64,000 bases of DNA from Pseudomonas sessilinigenes (GTDB taxonomy: Bacteria; Pseudomonadota; Gammaproteobacteria; Pseudomonadales; Pseudomonadaceae). Both the position numbers and the translations under genes were made by a program. Location of the stretch: contig NZ_CP027706.1 in assembly GCF_003850565.1 (NCBI RefSeq), forward strand, positions 1,302,001 through 1,366,000. Direction: 5' to 3'. Positions 1 through 14,402 of the stretch are shown here, one piece after another; position 1 is the stretch's first letter, and each line of letters starts with the position of its first letter. The notes beneath the pieces are model-generated. The model had not been told where the DNA came from. It saw only the letters and a program-made list of their open reading frames with translations, and made no database searches.

Positions 1-1202
<1,202 letters not shown>

Positions 1203-1242
1203 GCAGTAGATGGTAAAAAGACACCGGATTGTGTCGAGAAAA

Positions 1243-1261
1243 TCGCTACAGCGAGTTTTTT
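1243..1261 (+). terminator. Possible eno terminator
   Basis: A short GC stem (TCGCT / AGCGA, with a two-base gap) is followed by six T residues at 1256-1261. The stem is short, so termination may be partial. A second inverted repeat without a T-run (AAGCCTGG 1289-1296 / CCAGGCTT 1302-1309) follows in the ftsB leader. Confidence 0.5.
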
Positions 1262-1374
1262 GCCACTAATCTGATGCCTTAAGAGCACAAGCCTGGTTCT
1301 TCCAGGCTTCGTGCTATCAGTAGGACCGAAGTTGTAGGCATGGCTGTCTTTTTTCACTGGATACCCGATATTCG

Positions 1375-1653
1375 ATGCGCAGTCCCAATTGGTTGTTCCT
1401 GGTCTTGCTCTTGCTGCTGGCTGGCTTGCAGTACCGCCTGTGGGTGGGGAATGGCAGCTTGGCCCAGGTAGCAGAACTGACCCAGCAGATTGCCGACCAG
1501 CACGCTGAAAACGAGCGCCTGCTGGAGCGTAATCGCGTACTCGATGCGGAAGTCATGGAATTGAAGAAGGGCATGGAGACCGTCGAAGAGCGGGCTCGTC
1601 ATGAACTGGGCATGGTCAAGGAGGGCGAGACCCTCTACCAGTTGGCCCAATGA
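1375..1653 (+). CDS. ftsB: Cell division protein FtsB
   Basis: A 92-residue septal protein that forms the FtsQLB complex of the divisome in the inner membrane. It has a short cytoplasmic start (MRSPN), one membrane segment at about residues 6-20 rich in Leu/Val, then a periplasmic coiled coil at about 28-70 (AELTQQIADQHAENERLLER). The conserved ending ARHELGMVKEGETLYQ is typical of FtsB. Its stop overlaps the ispD start (ATGA at 1650-1653), so the two are translationally coupled. Confidence 0.95.
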   Translation: MRSPNWLFLVLLLLLAGLQYRLWVGNGSLAQVAELTQQIADQHAENERLLERNRVLDAEVMELKKGMETVEERARHELGMVKEGETLYQLAQ

Positions 1654-2357
1654 GCGAGTTGTCGCCGGCCTTCTGGGCCGTGATTCCTGCCGCGGGCGTG
1701 GGTGCCCGTATGGCTGCGGACCGCCCCAAGCAGTATCTGCAATTGGGCGGGCGCACTATTCTCGAACACAGCCTCGGCTGCTTTCTCGACCACCCCGGTC
1801 TCAAGGGGCTGGTCGTCAGTGTGGCACCGGACGATCCCTACTGGCCGACCCTGGCTTGTGCCCAGGACGCGCGGATCCAGCGGGTCGATGGTGGCGCGGA
1901 GCGATCTGGCTCAGTGCTCAATGCCCTGCTTCACCTGCATGCCCAGGGGGCAGCCGATGATGACTGGGTGCTGGTGCATGATGCGGCACGACCGAACCTA
2001 GCCCGCTCAGACCTGGACAAGCTACTGCTTGAGCTGGCTGACGATCTTGTGGGTGGCCTGCTCGCAGTGCCGGCCCGGGACACTCTCAAGCGCATCGACA
2101 AGCATGGCCGGGTCCTGGAAACCGTGGATCGCAGCTTGATCTGGCAAGCCTATACCCCGCAGATGTTCCGTCTCGGCGCCTTGCATCGAGCCCTGGCCGA
2201 TAGCCTGGTGGCTGACGTCGCGATCACTGACGAAGCGTCGGCGATGGAGTGGGCCGGGCAGGCACCGCGCCTGATCGAAGGACGCTCCGACAACCTCAAG
2301 GTCACACGTCCCGAAGACCTGGAGTGGTTGCGCCAGCGTTGGGCCAACCGCCGCTGA
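1650..2357 (+). CDS. ispD: 2-C-methyl-D-erythritol 4-phosphate cytidylyltransferase
   Basis: Third step of the MEP isoprenoid pathway: transfers CMP from CTP to methylerythritol phosphate. It is 235 residues, normal for the family. The nucleotide-binding N-terminus AVIPAAGVGARM...RPKQYLQL, the VLVHDAARPNL motif near residue 110 and the late ITDEASAME segment are all present. It overlaps ftsB by 4 bp. The pathway partner ispF lies 3 kb downstream, separated by the LysR and formaldehyde genes. Confidence 0.97.
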   Translation: MSELSPAFWAVIPAAGVGARMAADRPKQYLQLGGRTILEHSLGCFLDHPGLKGLVVSVAPDDPYWPTLACAQDARIQRVDGGAERSGSVLNALLHLHAQGAADDDWVLVHDAARPNLARSDLDKLLLELADDLVGGLLAVPARDTLKRIDKHGRVLETVDRSLIWQAYTPQMFRLGALHRALADSLVADVAITDEASAMEWAGQAPRLIEGRSDNLKVTRPEDLEWLRQRWANRR

Positions 2358-2383
2358 TCCCCCCTGTAGCCAGCCTGTTGCGT

Positions 2384-4504
<2,121 letters not shown>

Positions 4505-4510
4505 GAGCGG

Positions 4511-4567
4511 CGTCAAGCTGCAAGCCATGGGCTGCAATAGGGTTCGCTACCTGCTTGCAGCTTGACG
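4511..4567. repeat. REP-like inverted repeat between adhC and fghA
   Basis: A perfect 14-bp inverted repeat, CGTCAAGCTGCAAG at 4511-4524 and CTTGCAGCTTGACG at 4554-4567, flanks a 29-bp spacer. It resembles the short palindromic intergenic repeats common in fluorescent pseudomonads. It could stabilise adhC mRNA or attenuate transcription into fghA. There is no T-run, so it is not a classical terminator. Confidence 0.7.
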
Positions 4568-4594
4568 CTTGCGGCTTGTGGCTGGAGGTCTGCC

Positions 4595-5440
4595 ATGAGT
4601 CTGGAAAATCTTTCCTGCCAGAAAAGCTTCGGCGGCTGGCATAAACGCTACAAGCATCATTCCCAGGTGCTGGGCTGTGACATGGTGTTCGCTGTCTACC
4701 TGCCTCCCCAGGCCGAGCAAGGTGGCAAGCTACCGGTGCTGTATTGGTTGTCCGGGTTGACCTGCACCGACGAGAACTTCATGCAAAAGGCCGGTGCCCA
4801 GCGCATGGCGGCAGAGTTGGGGCTGATCATCATCGCTCCTGATACCAGCCCTCGCGGTGCCGGGGTGCCTGGCGATCCGGACGGAGCCTGGGACTTTGGC
4901 CTTGGCGCCGGGTTCTATCTCAACGCGACCCAGGCGCCATGGGCCCAGCACTATCGGATGCACGACTACGTGGTCAATGAGCTGCCGGAGCTGGTGGAAG
5001 CTCATTTTCCCGCCTCGAACAAGCGAGGTATCAGCGGACACTCCATGGGCGGGCACGGAGCCTTGGTGTGTGCGTTGCGTAATCCAGGTCGTTACCAATC
5101 GGTGTCGGCGTTTGCCCCCATCAGCAACCCCATGGATTGCCCCTGGGGACAGAAGGCATTTTCCCGTTACCTGGGCGAGGAGCGCTCGCGCTGGCGCGAG
5201 TGGGATGCCAGTGTCTTGATCTCTGAGGCCAGCGAGAAACTGCCACTGCTGGTCGATCAAGGCGATCGGGATGATTTCTTGACGAGCCAGCTCAAGCCCG
5301 AGGCCCTGCAACAGGCGGCGAAGAATGCGGGGCATGCGCTGACACTGCGATTGCAGCCGGGCTACGACCACAGTTACTTCTTCATCGCCAGTTTCATCGA
5401 CGACCACCTACGGCACCATGCACGCGCTCTTAACGCCTAA
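4595..5440 (+). CDS. fghA: S-formylglutathione hydrolase
   Basis: Serine esterase that hydrolyses S-formylglutathione to formate and glutathione, completing the pathway begun by AdhC. It is 281 residues from ATG 4595 ([15 protein letters not shown]), with a GGAGG box just upstream at 4584-4588. The alpha/beta hydrolase nucleophile elbow is [10 protein letters not shown] near residue 148. The acid residue lies in QGDRDDFL and the catalytic His in YDHSYFF near the C-terminus. The pairing with adhC makes the function secure. Confidence 0.96.
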   Translation: MSLENLSCQKSFGGWHKRYKHHSQVLGCDMVFAVYLPPQAEQGGKLPVLYWLSGLTCTDENFMQKAGAQRMAAELGLIIIAPDTSPRGAGVPGDPDGAWDFGLGAGFYLNATQAPWAQHYRMHDYVVNELPELVEAHFPASNKRGISGHSMGGHGALVCALRNPGRYQSVSAFAPISNPMDCPWGQKAFSRYLGEERSRWREWDASVLISEASEKLPLLVDQGDRDDFLTSQLKPEALQQAAKNAGHALTLRLQPGYDHSYFFIASFIDDHLRHHARALNA

Positions 5441-5463
5441 TGCTCGCCAAAGCAGGTAGAATC

Positions 5464-5491
5464 ACGCCCTGACTTTTTCGGGGCGTTTTTT
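5464..5491 (+). terminator. fghA terminator abutting the ispF start
   Basis: Hairpin arms ACGCCCT (5464-5470) and GGGGCGT (5480-5486, one G-U pair) are followed by six T residues at 5486-5491. The T-run ends directly at the ispF ATG at 5492. Confidence 0.75.
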
Positions 5492-5965
5492 ATGCGTATT
5501 GGCCACGGCTACGATGTGCACCGTTTCGCTGAGGGCGAGTTCATCACCTTGGGGGGTGTGCGTATCGCCCATCATTCCGGGCTATTGGCCCATTCTGATG
5601 GCGATGTGTTGCTGCACGCACTCAGCGACGCCTTGTTGGGCGCCGCCGCGCTGGGCGATATCGGCAAGCACTTTCCTGACACCGACCCTCAGTTCAAGGG
5701 GGCCGACAGCCGTGTCTTGCTGCGGCATGTTGTCGCCCTGATCCATGCCAAGGGCTGGAAGGTCGGCAATGTCGACAACACTATCGTTGCCCAGGCTCCG
5801 AAGATGGCGCCCCATATAGAAAGCATGCGGGCCTTGATTGCCGCCGACCTGCAGGTCGAGCTCGATCAAGTGAACGTCAAGGCGACGACCACCGAGAAGC
5901 TTGGCTTCACCGGTCGAGAGGAAGGGATCGCGGTACATTCCGTGGCCTTGTTGCAACGCACATGA
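5492..5965 (+). CDS. ispF: 2-C-methyl-D-erythritol 2,4-cyclodiphosphate synthase
   Basis: MEP-pathway enzyme that cyclises the CDP-methylerythritol 2-phosphate product with release of CMP. It is 157 residues, the usual trimeric-enzyme length. Metal ligands lie in GHGYDVHRF at the N-terminus and in [28 protein letters not shown] and the C-terminal [16 protein letters not shown] signature are present. The start lies directly behind the T-run of the preceding terminator and lacks a clear Shine-Dalgarno box. It overlaps truD by 4 bp. Confidence 0.97.
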   Translation: MRIGHGYDVHRFAEGEFITLGGVRIAHHSGLLAHSDGDVLLHALSDALLGAAALGDIGKHFPDTDPQFKGADSRVLLRHVVALIHAKGWKVGNVDNTIVAQAPKMAPHIESMRALIAADLQVELDQVNVKATTTEKLGFTGREEGIAVHSVALLQRT

Positions 5966-7007
5966 ACGAACTGCAACTGTTGGGCCCACTGGCCTATGGC
6001 GAGGCCCTGGGAAGCGCTGTGCTCAAGGCTACGGCCGAGGATTTCCAGGTTGATGAAGTCCTCGATATCCCACTTAGCGGCGATGGCGAGCACCTGTGGT
6101 TGTGGGTGGAAAAGCGCGGTTTGAACACCGAGGAAGCGGCACGCCGGATCGCCAAGGCGGCCGGGGTGCCATTGCGCACGGTCAGCTATGCCGGGCTCAA
6201 GGATCGACAGGCTTTGACCCGTCAGTGGTTCAGTGTGCAATTGCCCGGCAAGGCCGATCCGGATCTTGCCGCCGCTGAAAACCACACCCTGAAGATTCTC
6301 AAGGCCATGCGCCACAGGCGCAAGCTGCAGCGCGGAGCCCATGCGGCTAACGGCTTTACCTTGCGTCTGACGGAGCTCAAGGCCGATCACGCGGCCATCG
6401 ATGAGCGCCTGAAACTGATCGCCGAGCAGGGGATTCCCAACTACTTCGGTGCCCAGCGTTTCGGTCATGAAGGCGGTAACCTGGTCGATGCTCGTGATTG
6501 GGCGGCACGCGAGGCCTTGCCAGAGCAACGCAACGTTCGTTCGCGATTGCTTTCGACGGCTCGCAGCTACGTATTCAATCAGGTATTGGCAACGCGAGTG
6601 GCCGACGGTAGTTGGCGGCGAGCGCAAGTGGGGGACTTGTTGGCATTCACCGACAGCCGCAGCTTTTTCATGGCCGGACAACCCGAGTGTTCGGACCCGC
6701 GGCTGGATATCCTCGACCTGCATCCCACCGGGCCGTTGTGGGGCGAGGGCGACTCCCCTGCCGGGGGCGCAATCCAGGCAGTGGAGCAAGGCGTTGCCGA
6801 TCGCGAGCAAGCGTTGTGCAAATGGTTGATAAAAGCTGGTATGGCGCACGAACGACGCATCCTGCGGCTGCCCATTGGCGGTTTGACGTGGCATTATCCC
6901 GTGCCTGATATTCTGCAACTGGAATTCGTCCTTCCGGCCGGATGTTTCGCCACCGCCTTGGTGCGCGAGCTCGTCGATCTGGTGCCGGCAGGGCAGACGG
7001 ACAGCCC

Positions 7008-7020
<13 letters not shown>
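5962..7020 (+). CDS. truD: tRNA pseudouridine(13) synthase TruD
   Basis: Modifies U13 of tRNA-Glu to pseudouridine. It is 352 residues. The catalytic aspartate sits in [17 protein letters not shown] near residue 80, and the family motif [15 protein letters not shown] is present near residue 155, followed by the TRUD insertion domain. It overlaps ispF (ATGA) and surE (13 bp), consistent with a single ispF-truD-surE-pcm transcript, a conserved gammaproteobacterial order. Confidence 0.96.
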
Positions 7021-8434
<1,414 letters not shown>

Positions 8435-8642
8435 GCATTTCTCGGGGCGGGGTGAATTCTCTCCGATTGGCTGTGTCTTACTGGCGTATTGATCGTCAAT
8501 GAGTGGGGCTACGACCCGTAACAAACACTGGTTGTGTCGTACGCTGTGCCGGCGGTAAAGCGCTGGCACCCGGTTATACTTGCGTCATTTCGTGCCTGAG
8601 CCAGGCAATCTATATCGTCAAACACCAGAAAGGGAGCGGCGG

Positions 8643-9515
8643 GTGAGTCTCACAGTCATTGCGCAGCGTATGGGTACAACAAGCTTTCAGCGACTGATGA
8701 TTGGCCTTGTCTTGAGTTCCTTGTTGGTCGGTTGCTCCAGCACCAAGTCCAGCAGCGTGGGTGTGGTTGATCGCAACAGTAATGCGGCGCCGCAGCGTCC
8801 GACTGTAACGACTGGCCAGTATGTGGTGCGTCGCGGCGATACGCTGTTTTCCATCGCCTTTCGCTACGGTTGGGACTACAAGGCGTTGGCGGCCCGTAAC
8901 AACATTGCCGAGCCCTACACCATTCATCCGGGGCAAACCATTCGCTTTGATGGGCGTACTGGTACAGCACCGGCGACCGTGGTGACCAGCACCCAAACCA
9001 GTGCTTCCTCTTCCAGCAAGACGACGGTCATTCGTCGTCCGGCGACGACGACTACAACTCCTGCAACAGGTGCCAATTCCAGCCCCGCTGGCAAGCCCGC
9101 ACCAGCTCCGGCGCCCGTTCCAGCGGTGCCCGCAGGCCCTGCGCCGACAGGTTGGGGCTGGCCTTCGAGTGGCGTTCTCATTGGAAAATTTTCTTCAAAC
9201 GGTAGTTTGAATAAAGGCATTGATATCGCCGGGGATTTGGGACAGCCTGTTTTAGCTGCGTCTGATGGGACGGTGGTTTACGCCGGGAGTGGCTTAAGGG
9301 GCTACGGCGAATTAGTCATCATCAAACACAACGAAACCTACGTCAGCGCTTATGGTCACAATCGTAAGCTACTGGTTCGGGAGGGGCAGCAGGTCAAAGT
9401 CGGACAGACAATTGCCGAGATGGGATCAACTGGTACAGACCGGGTGAAACTGCACTTTGAGATTCGCCGACAAGGTAAACCTGTAGATCCGCTGCAATTC
9501 CTGCCACGTCGTTGA
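8643..9515 (+). CDS. nlpD: NlpD-type lipoprotein, murein hydrolase activator
   Basis: Outer-membrane lipoprotein that activates an AmiC-type amidase at the septum. The GTG at 8643, behind an AGGGAG box, gives 290 residues; an internal ATG at 8670 is an alternative. A signal peptide ends in the lipobox LLVGC. It is followed by a LysM domain (YVVRRGDTLFSIAFRYGW), a Pro/Ala/Thr linker and an M23 fold. The M23 zinc site is degenerate: NKGIDIAG replaces HxGxD and only part of the HxH region remains. This fits the catalytically dead activator class. The rpoS promoter normally lies inside this gene in pseudomonads. Confidence 0.94.
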   Translation: MSLTVIAQRMGTTSFQRLMIGLVLSSLLVGCSSTKSSSVGVVDRNSNAAPQRPTVTTGQYVVRRGDTLFSIAFRYGWDYKALAARNNIAEPYTIHPGQTIRFDGRTGTAPATVVTSTQTSASSSSKTTVIRRPATTTTTPATGANSSPAGKPAPAPAPVPAVPAGPAPTGWGWPSSGVLIGKFSSNGSLNKGIDIAGDLGQPVLAASDGTVVYAGSGLRGYGELVIIKHNETYVSAYGHNRKLLVREGQQVKVGQTIAEMGSTGTDRVKLHFEIRRQGKPVDPLQFLPRR

Positions 9516-9620
9516 TCCGTTACCAGCCTGTTCCGTCACGTAGAGGGAACAGGTTCCAGCGATGCCAAGGATAAAGGCGCCGCTTGAGCCTGAGGTCGAA
9601 CTCACCAAAGGACTATAACA

Positions 9621-10628
9621 ATGGCTCTCAGTAAAGAAGTGCCGGAGTTTGACATCGACGATGAAGTTCTCCTGATGGAGAGCGGAATCGATATGGATTC
9701 GATGTCGAATAATGAGGGGGCAACTCCACCTTCCGTTCGCACCAAATCCAAAAGCTCCGCTGCAGTAAAGCAACACAAATATATTGACTACACTCGTGCG
9801 CTCGATGCGACACAGTTGTATCTCAATGAAATCGGCTTTTCTCCATTGCTCTCTCCCGAAGAGGAAGTGCACTTTGCGCGTCTGTCGCAGAGTGGCGATC
9901 CTGCCGGGCGAAAACGCATGATTGAAAGTAACTTGCGACTGGTGGTTAAAATCGCCAGGCGCTATGTCAATCGCGGGTTGTCGCTGCTGGACCTGATCGA
10001 AGAGGGCAACCTGGGCCTGATACGGGCGGTGGAGAAGTTTGACCCGGAACGCGGCTTTCGCTTCTCGACCTATGCCACCTGGTGGATTCGTCAGACTATC
10101 GAACGGGCGATCATGAATCAGACCCGGACCATCCGGTTGCCGATCCATGTGGTCAAAGAACTCAACGTCTACTTGCGCGCCGCTCGTGAGCTGACGCAAA
10201 AACTCGATCACGAACCCTCTCCTGAAGAAATTGCCAACCTGCTCGAGAAGCCGGTGGCAGAAGTCAAACGTATGCTTGGCTTGAATGAGCGAGTGTCTTC
10301 GGTGGATGTCTCGCTGGGGCCGGATTCGGACAAGACCTTGCTGGATACGTTGACCGACGAGCGCCCGACGGATCCTTGTGAACTGTTGCAGGACGACGAC
10401 CTTTCGCAAAGTATCGATCAATGGCTCTCCGAGCTGACCGAGAAGCAACGCGAGGTCGTGGTGCGCCGTTTTGGCTTACGCGGCCATGAGAGCAGCACTC
10501 TTGAAGATGTTGGCCTGGAGATTGGCCTGACCCGTGAGCGGGTACGGCAGATCCAGGTGGAAGGCCTCAAGCGCCTGCGGGAAATTCTCGAGAAGAACGG
10601 CTTGTCCAGTGAGTCGCTGTTTCAGTAG
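9621..10628 (+). CDS. rpoS: RNA polymerase sigma factor RpoS
   Basis: Stationary-phase/general-stress sigma factor, 335 residues. Region 1.2 ([17 protein letters not shown]), region 2 ([20 protein letters not shown], then [19 protein letters not shown]) and the region 4.2 helix-turn-helix ([19 protein letters not shown]) are intact. It follows nlpD at 105 bp with an AAGGACT box before ATG 9621. In this genus it works with the Gac/Rsm system; rsmZ is the next gene. Confidence 0.98.
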   Translation: MALSKEVPEFDIDDEVLLMESGIDMDSMSNNEGATPPSVRTKSKSSAAVKQHKYIDYTRALDATQLYLNEIGFSPLLSPEEEVHFARLSQSGDPAGRKRMIESNLRLVVKIARRYVNRGLSLLDLIEEGNLGLIRAVEKFDPERGFRFSTYATWWIRQTIERAIMNQTRTIRLPIHVVKELNVYLRAARELTQKLDHEPSPEEIANLLEKPVAEVKRMLGLNERVSSVDVSLGPDSDKTLLDTLTDERPTDPCELLQDDDLSQSIDQWLSELTEKQREVVVRRFGLRGHESSTLEDVGLEIGLTRERVRQIQVEGLKRLREILEKNGLSSESLFQ

Positions 10629-10648
10629 CCTCTGAACCGGCCGACAAG

Positions 10649-10686
10649 AAGCCCCGACTGGCATTACAACTGGTTCGGGGCTTTTT
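10649..10686 (+). terminator. rpoS terminator
   Basis: Intrinsic terminator: arms AAGCCCCGA (10649-10657) and TCGGGGCTT (10675-10683), followed by T residues to 10686. Confidence 0.88.
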
Positions 10687-10752
10687 CATGGGCGGTATGA
10701 AAGCGCGTTGCCAGACGCTAGGGGTGAGAAACGGAAGTGTTCTTAATCGCTA

Positions 10753-10770
10753 TGTAAGCCAAAGATTACT
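10753..10770 (+). promoter_or_regulatory. GacA-type upstream activating sequence of rsmZ
   Basis: TGTAAGCCAAAGATTACT matches the half-site TGTAAG exactly and the second half (CTTACA) at four of six positions, with the expected 6-bp spacing. It lies 189 bp upstream of the rsmZ 5' end, as reported for rsmZ of fluorescent pseudomonads. GacA control is inferred from this known arrangement. Confidence 0.75.
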
Positions 10771-10941
10771 TTTTCGTAATCTATTGGTTTTTTGCGACTT
10801 CTGAGTTGTCTAGATAAGCTTGAGGTATTTTTTATCTTATTGATTTAAAAGGATTTTTTGTTTTGTATTGAACTGATTGGACAGAATTTCCCGCTGATAG
10901 TGCGATTGCCGTTATCTGGGAAATCTCTAATATCAGCCCTG

Positions 10942-11068
10942 TGTCGACGGATAGACACAGCCATCAAGGACGATGGTCAGGACATCGCAAGAAGCGATTC
11001 ATCAGGACGATGACAAGGAACACAGGGACTAGGGAAAAAATGTGGGCGGGTCATACCGCCCCTTTTTT
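10942..11068 (+). ncRNA. rsmZ: Small regulatory RNA RsmZ
   Basis: RsmA/RsmE-sequestering small RNA of the Gac/Rsm cascade, relieving translational repression of secondary metabolism and biocontrol genes. The 127-nt element begins TGTCGACGGATAGACA and ends in a terminator (GGGCGG...CCGCCC followed by TTTTTT at 11063-11068). Seven GGA triplets occur (10949, 10968, 10980, 11005, 11017, 11026, 11033). At least three sit in hairpin loops: TGTC/GACA, CGATG/CATCG and TCATC/GATGA. Position between rpoS and fdxA is the known rsmZ locus. A spurious open frame overlies it. Confidence 0.93.
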
Positions 11069-11113
11069 CGCCTGTAGAAAAGTGGCTCGCAGAATTCCAG
11101 GTCCCAGAAATGC

Positions 11114-11137
11114 AAAAAGGCCCGCGCAAGGGGCCTT
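11114..11137 (-). terminator. fdxA terminator
   Basis: On the minus strand, AAAGGCCCC, a short loop and GGCCTTTTT form a hairpin with a U-tract 19 bp beyond the fdxA stop codon. Confidence 0.75.
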
Positions 11138-11155
11138 TCAGGAACGCGGCAGCAA

Positions 11156-11479
11156 TTAGCGTTCGAGATCCTTGATCTTGCCTTTGACGCCATCCCACTC
11201 TTCGGCATCGGGCAACGAATCTTTCTTTTCAGTGATGTTCGGCCAGATCTCTGCCAGCTCGACGTTCAACTGAATGAATTCTTGCATCTCTTCCGGGACT
11301 TCATCCTCGGAGAAGATGGCTACAGCAGGGCATTCAGGCTCGCACAGCGCGCAGTCAATGCACTCATCCGGGTGAATTACCAGGAAGTTCGGGCCTTCGT
11401 AAAAGCAGTCCACCGGACAGACTTCTACGCAGTCGGTGTACTTGCACTTGATGCAGTTGTCGGTGACGACGAAGGTCAT
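11156..11479 (-). CDS. fdxA: 7Fe ferredoxin FdxA
   Basis: Small soluble electron carrier with one [3Fe-4S] and one [4Fe-4S] cluster, 107 residues. Cysteine ligands are in [16 protein letters not shown] at the N-terminus and in [12 protein letters not shown] near residue 40. The C-terminal extension ([20 protein letters not shown]) is typical of Azotobacter-type ferredoxin I. It is transcribed towards rsmZ, with its own terminator at 11114-11137. Confidence 0.96.
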   Translation of the reverse strand: MTFVVTDNCIKCKYTDCVEVCPVDCFYEGPNFLVIHPDECIDCALCEPECPAVAIFSEDEVPEEMQEFIQLNVELAEIWPNITEKKDSLPDAEEWDGVKGKIKDLER

Positions 11480-11622
11480 TTCTAATTTTCTCCTCAGGCG
11501 GCGGCAGCGGAGCCCCTACAGGATTGGGGTCGCCAGGTTTGGGAGCGATAGTCTGTGGACCAGGCTAATAGTCCACAGCATCCCAAACCGCGCGAGATTC
11601 TAACAGCTTGAAGGCGTTCGCG

Positions 11623-14202
11623 TTAGATGCGTGTCTTCAATGTATAGAGCATTTCCAGTGCTTGGCGGGGTGTCATGCCATCCAGATCCAGTTTGGTCAG
11701 GTCTTCCAGTACCGGGTGCGGCAGGCTAGCGAATAGATCGCTTTGCTGCGGGACCGAGGCTTTTCCAGGGGCCTGCTTGGGGGCCTCATGGGGCAGGCTC
11801 GTAGTTTCCAGGCGGCTCAAATGCTCTCGTGCGCGCGTGATCACAGCGCTCGGAACCCCAGCCAGCTGGGCTACGGCCAGGCCATAGCTCTGGCTGGCAG
11901 GTCCGGGTAGCACATGGTGCAGGAAGACGATTCGTTCGTTGTGCTCGGTGGCATTGAGGTGCACGTTGGCCACCAACGGTTCGCTTTCCGGCAGTACCGT
12001 CAGCTCGAAATAATGGGTGGCGAACAGCGTATAGGCCCGCAGGTGGGCGAGACGTTCTGCCGCAGCCCAGGCCAGGGAAAGACCGTCGAAAGTACTGGTA
12101 CCACGACCGACTTCGTCCATCAGCACCAGGCTGCGCTCGGTGGCGTTATGCAGGATGTTGGCGGTTTCGCTCATTTCCACCATGAAGGTCGAGCGCCCGC
12201 CGGCCAGGTCGTCGCTGGAGCCGATCCGGGTGAAGATCCGGTCCACCAGGGACAACTCGCAACTTGCCGCCGGCACGAAACTGCCGATATGGGCCAGCAG
12301 CACGATCAGCGCGGTTTGTCGCATGTAGGTGGATTTACCGCCCATGTTCGGCCCCGTGATCACCAGCATCCGGGTGCTGTCGTCCAGGCTCAGGTCGTTG
12401 GCCACGAACGGCGTGGTCAGCACCTGTTCCACCACCGGATGACGGCCCTGGCTGATGCGCATGCAAGGCTCGCTGACGAAACGCGGGCAGTTGAGATCCA
12501 GGTTCAGCGCCCGTTCGGCCAGGTTGCTCAGCACATCCAGCTCAGCCAGGGCCCCTGCGGTGTCCTGCAGGGGAGGCAAGTGGCTGATCAGGGTTTCCAG
12601 CAGCGCGTCGTAGAGCATCTTCTCGCGCGCCAGGGCACGGCTCTTGGCCGACAGTGCCTTGTCTTCGAAAGCCTTGAGTTCAGGCGTGATGAAGCGCTCG
12701 GCACCCTTGAGGGTCTGGCGCCGGATGTAGTCCGCAGGGGCCTGTTCGGCCTGCTTGCTCGGCAATTCGATGAAGTAACCGTGGATGCGGTTGTAGCCGA
12801 CCTTGAGGTTGGACAGTCCGGTCCGGGCTTTTTCCCGAGCTTCCAGGTCGATCAGGAACTGGCCAGCGTTCTCGCTCAGCGATTGCAGCTCGTCGAGTTC
12901 GCTGTCGTAGCCGGTCTTGAGCACGCCGCCGTCGCGGATCACCGCTGGCGGGTTGTCGATGATGGCTTTCTCCAGCAGAGCCGCCAGTTCCGGATAGGTA
13001 GCGGTGGTGATGGCCAGCTGCTTGAGGTGGGGGGCTTCCAGCTCGGCCATGGCCACTTGCAGTTCCGGTAGCGCGGCGAGAGCGTCCCGAAGGCGGGCCA
13101 GGTCCCGTGGCCTAGCGTTGCGCAGGCCGATCCGCGCGAGGATCCGCTCGATATCACCGATTTCCTTCAACTGCGGCTGCAGGCGTTCGAAGCGATAGCC
13201 ATCGAGCAGGCAGGTGATAGAGGACTGGCGCGCCTCCAGGACCTTCAGGTCACGCAGCGGCCGGTTCAGCCAGCGAGTCAGCAAACGGCTACCCATGGCG
13301 GTCTGGCAGCGATCGACCACCGATTGCAGGGTATTGTCGCGACCGCCCGCCAGGTTGGTATCCAGTTCCAGGTTGCGTCGGCTGGCGCCGTCCAGCACCA
13401 CGGTATCGTCCAGGCGTTCGTGGCGCAGGCTGCGCAAATGGGGCAGGGCGGTGCGCTGGGTTTCCTTGGCATAGCTGAGCAGGCAGCCGGCGGCGCCGAT
13501 GGCCAGGGTCAGGGTCTCGCAGCCGAAACCCTTGAGGTCCTGGGTGGAGAATTGCTGGCAAAGGCTCTTGTGCGCCGAGTCGCGCTCGAAGTCCCAGGGG
13601 GCACGCCGCCTTGTGCCACGGCGCTTTTCCGCTGGCAGGCCCTGTGGCCAGTCGTCCGGGATCAGCAACTCCACCGGATTGATGCGCTCCAGCTCGGCCA
13701 GCAGGTTCTCCCAGCCCTTGATTTCCAGGACGCTGAAGTTGCCGCTGGTGATATCCAGCACGGCCAGGCCGAACAGGCGTTCGTCACCCAGTACCGCAGC
13801 GATCAGGTTGTCCCGGCGCTCGTCCAGCAACGCCTCGTCACTTACGGTCCCCGGCGTGATGATACGCACGACCTGGCGCTCCACCGGGCCCTTGCTGGTG
13901 GCCGGATCGCCCACTTGTTCGCAAATCACCACCGACTCGCCAAGCTTGACCAGCTTGGCCAGGTAGCCCTCGGCGGCATGGTAGGGGATGCCACACATGG
14001 GAATGGCCTGGCCTGCCGACTGTCCCCGTGCGGTCAGGGTGATGTCCAGCAGCTTGGCGGCCTTCTTCGCGTCTTCGTAGAAGATCTCGTAGAAGTCGCC
14101 CATGCGATAGAACATCAGCTGATCAGGGTGTTGATTCTTGAGACGCCAGTACTGTTGCATCATTGGCGTGTGGGAAGACAAGTCGGAGGTATTTTTACTC
14201 AT
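11623..14202 (-). CDS. mutS: DNA mismatch repair protein MutS
   Basis: Mismatch-recognition ATPase, 859 residues from ATG 14202 ([19 protein letters not shown]), matching the family N-terminus; the frame extends 28 codons upstream without homology. The mismatch wedge is FYEIFYEDA near residue 38. Walker A is GPNMGGKST, with [12 protein letters not shown] downstream. The C-terminal part carries the dimerisation/clamp segment. In Pseudomonas the region between mutS and cinA/recA is the standard tailocin insertion site, and the island here starts directly upstream of its start codon. Confidence 0.98.
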   Translation of the reverse strand: MSKNTSDLSSHTPMMQQYWRLKNQHPDQLMFYRMGDFYEIFYEDAKKAAKLLDITLTARGQSAGQAIPMCGIPYHAAEGYLAKLVKLGESVVICEQVGDPATSKGPVERQVVRIITPGTVSDEALLDERRDNLIAAVLGDERLFGLAVLDITSGNFSVLEIKGWENLLAELERINPVELLIPDDWPQGLPAEKRRGTRRRAPWDFERDSAHKSLCQQFSTQDLKGFGCETLTLAIGAAGCLLSYAKETQRTALPHLRSLRHERLDDTVVLDGASRRNLELDTNLAGGRDNTLQSVVDRCQTAMGSRLLTRWLNRPLRDLKVLEARQSSITCLLDGYRFERLQPQLKEIGDIERILARIGLRNARPRDLARLRDALAALPELQVAMAELEAPHLKQLAITTATYPELAALLEKAIIDNPPAVIRDGGVLKTGYDSELDELQSLSENAGQFLIDLEAREKARTGLSNLKVGYNRIHGYFIELPSKQAEQAPADYIRRQTLKGAERFITPELKAFEDKALSAKSRALAREKMLYDALLETLISHLPPLQDTAGALAELDVLSNLAERALNLDLNCPRFVSEPCMRISQGRHPVVEQVLTTPFVANDLSLDDSTRMLVITGPNMGGKSTYMRQTALIVLLAHIGSFVPAASCELSLVDRIFTRIGSSDDLAGGRSTFMVEMSETANILHNATERSLVLMDEVGRGTSTFDGLSLAWAAAERLAHLRAYTLFATHYFELTVLPESEPLVANVHLNATEHNERIVFLHHVLPGPASQSYGLAVAQLAGVPSAVITRAREHLSRLETTSLPHEAPKQAPGKASVPQQSDLFASLPHPVLEDLTKLDLDGMTPRQALEMLYTLKTRI

Positions 14203-14334
14203 TGGTATATAGGCGGATTCGTTGAATGGCTGACGCAAAGGGGCCCCAGGAGCCTGGCTTTTTGCTGATGGCGGCAAGGTTACCACGGGTTCCCGCGGCC
14301 TCGCAGGCGCCAGGGGACGCTACGCTTGTCGGGC

Positions 14335-14402
14335 AAATGCATTAAATATGCAAATCAGCATTTGTCTTCCCTTGAAAGTTCGCGCAATATGCGCTTTATG
14401 CA
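14335..14402. promoter_or_regulatory. Operator-like sites upstream of and overlapping the repressor start
   Basis: TGCAAATCAGCA (14349-14360) fits TGC-N6-GCA. TGCATTAAATATGCA (14338-14352) and TGCGCTTTATGCA (14390-14402, across the start codon) are related half-site pairs. The same pattern recurs at the tail promoter (15252-15286), so these are likely autoregulatory sites of the repressor. This is inference from sequence similarity. Confidence 0.6.

Noticed and set aside
1289-1309. Inverted repeat before ftsB as a terminator
   Set aside because: The stem is good but no T-run follows; a leader structure is as likely.
10941-11159. A 72-codon plus-strand frame over rsmZ
   Set aside because: The interval is the structured small RNA with GGA loops and terminator; no ribosome site.
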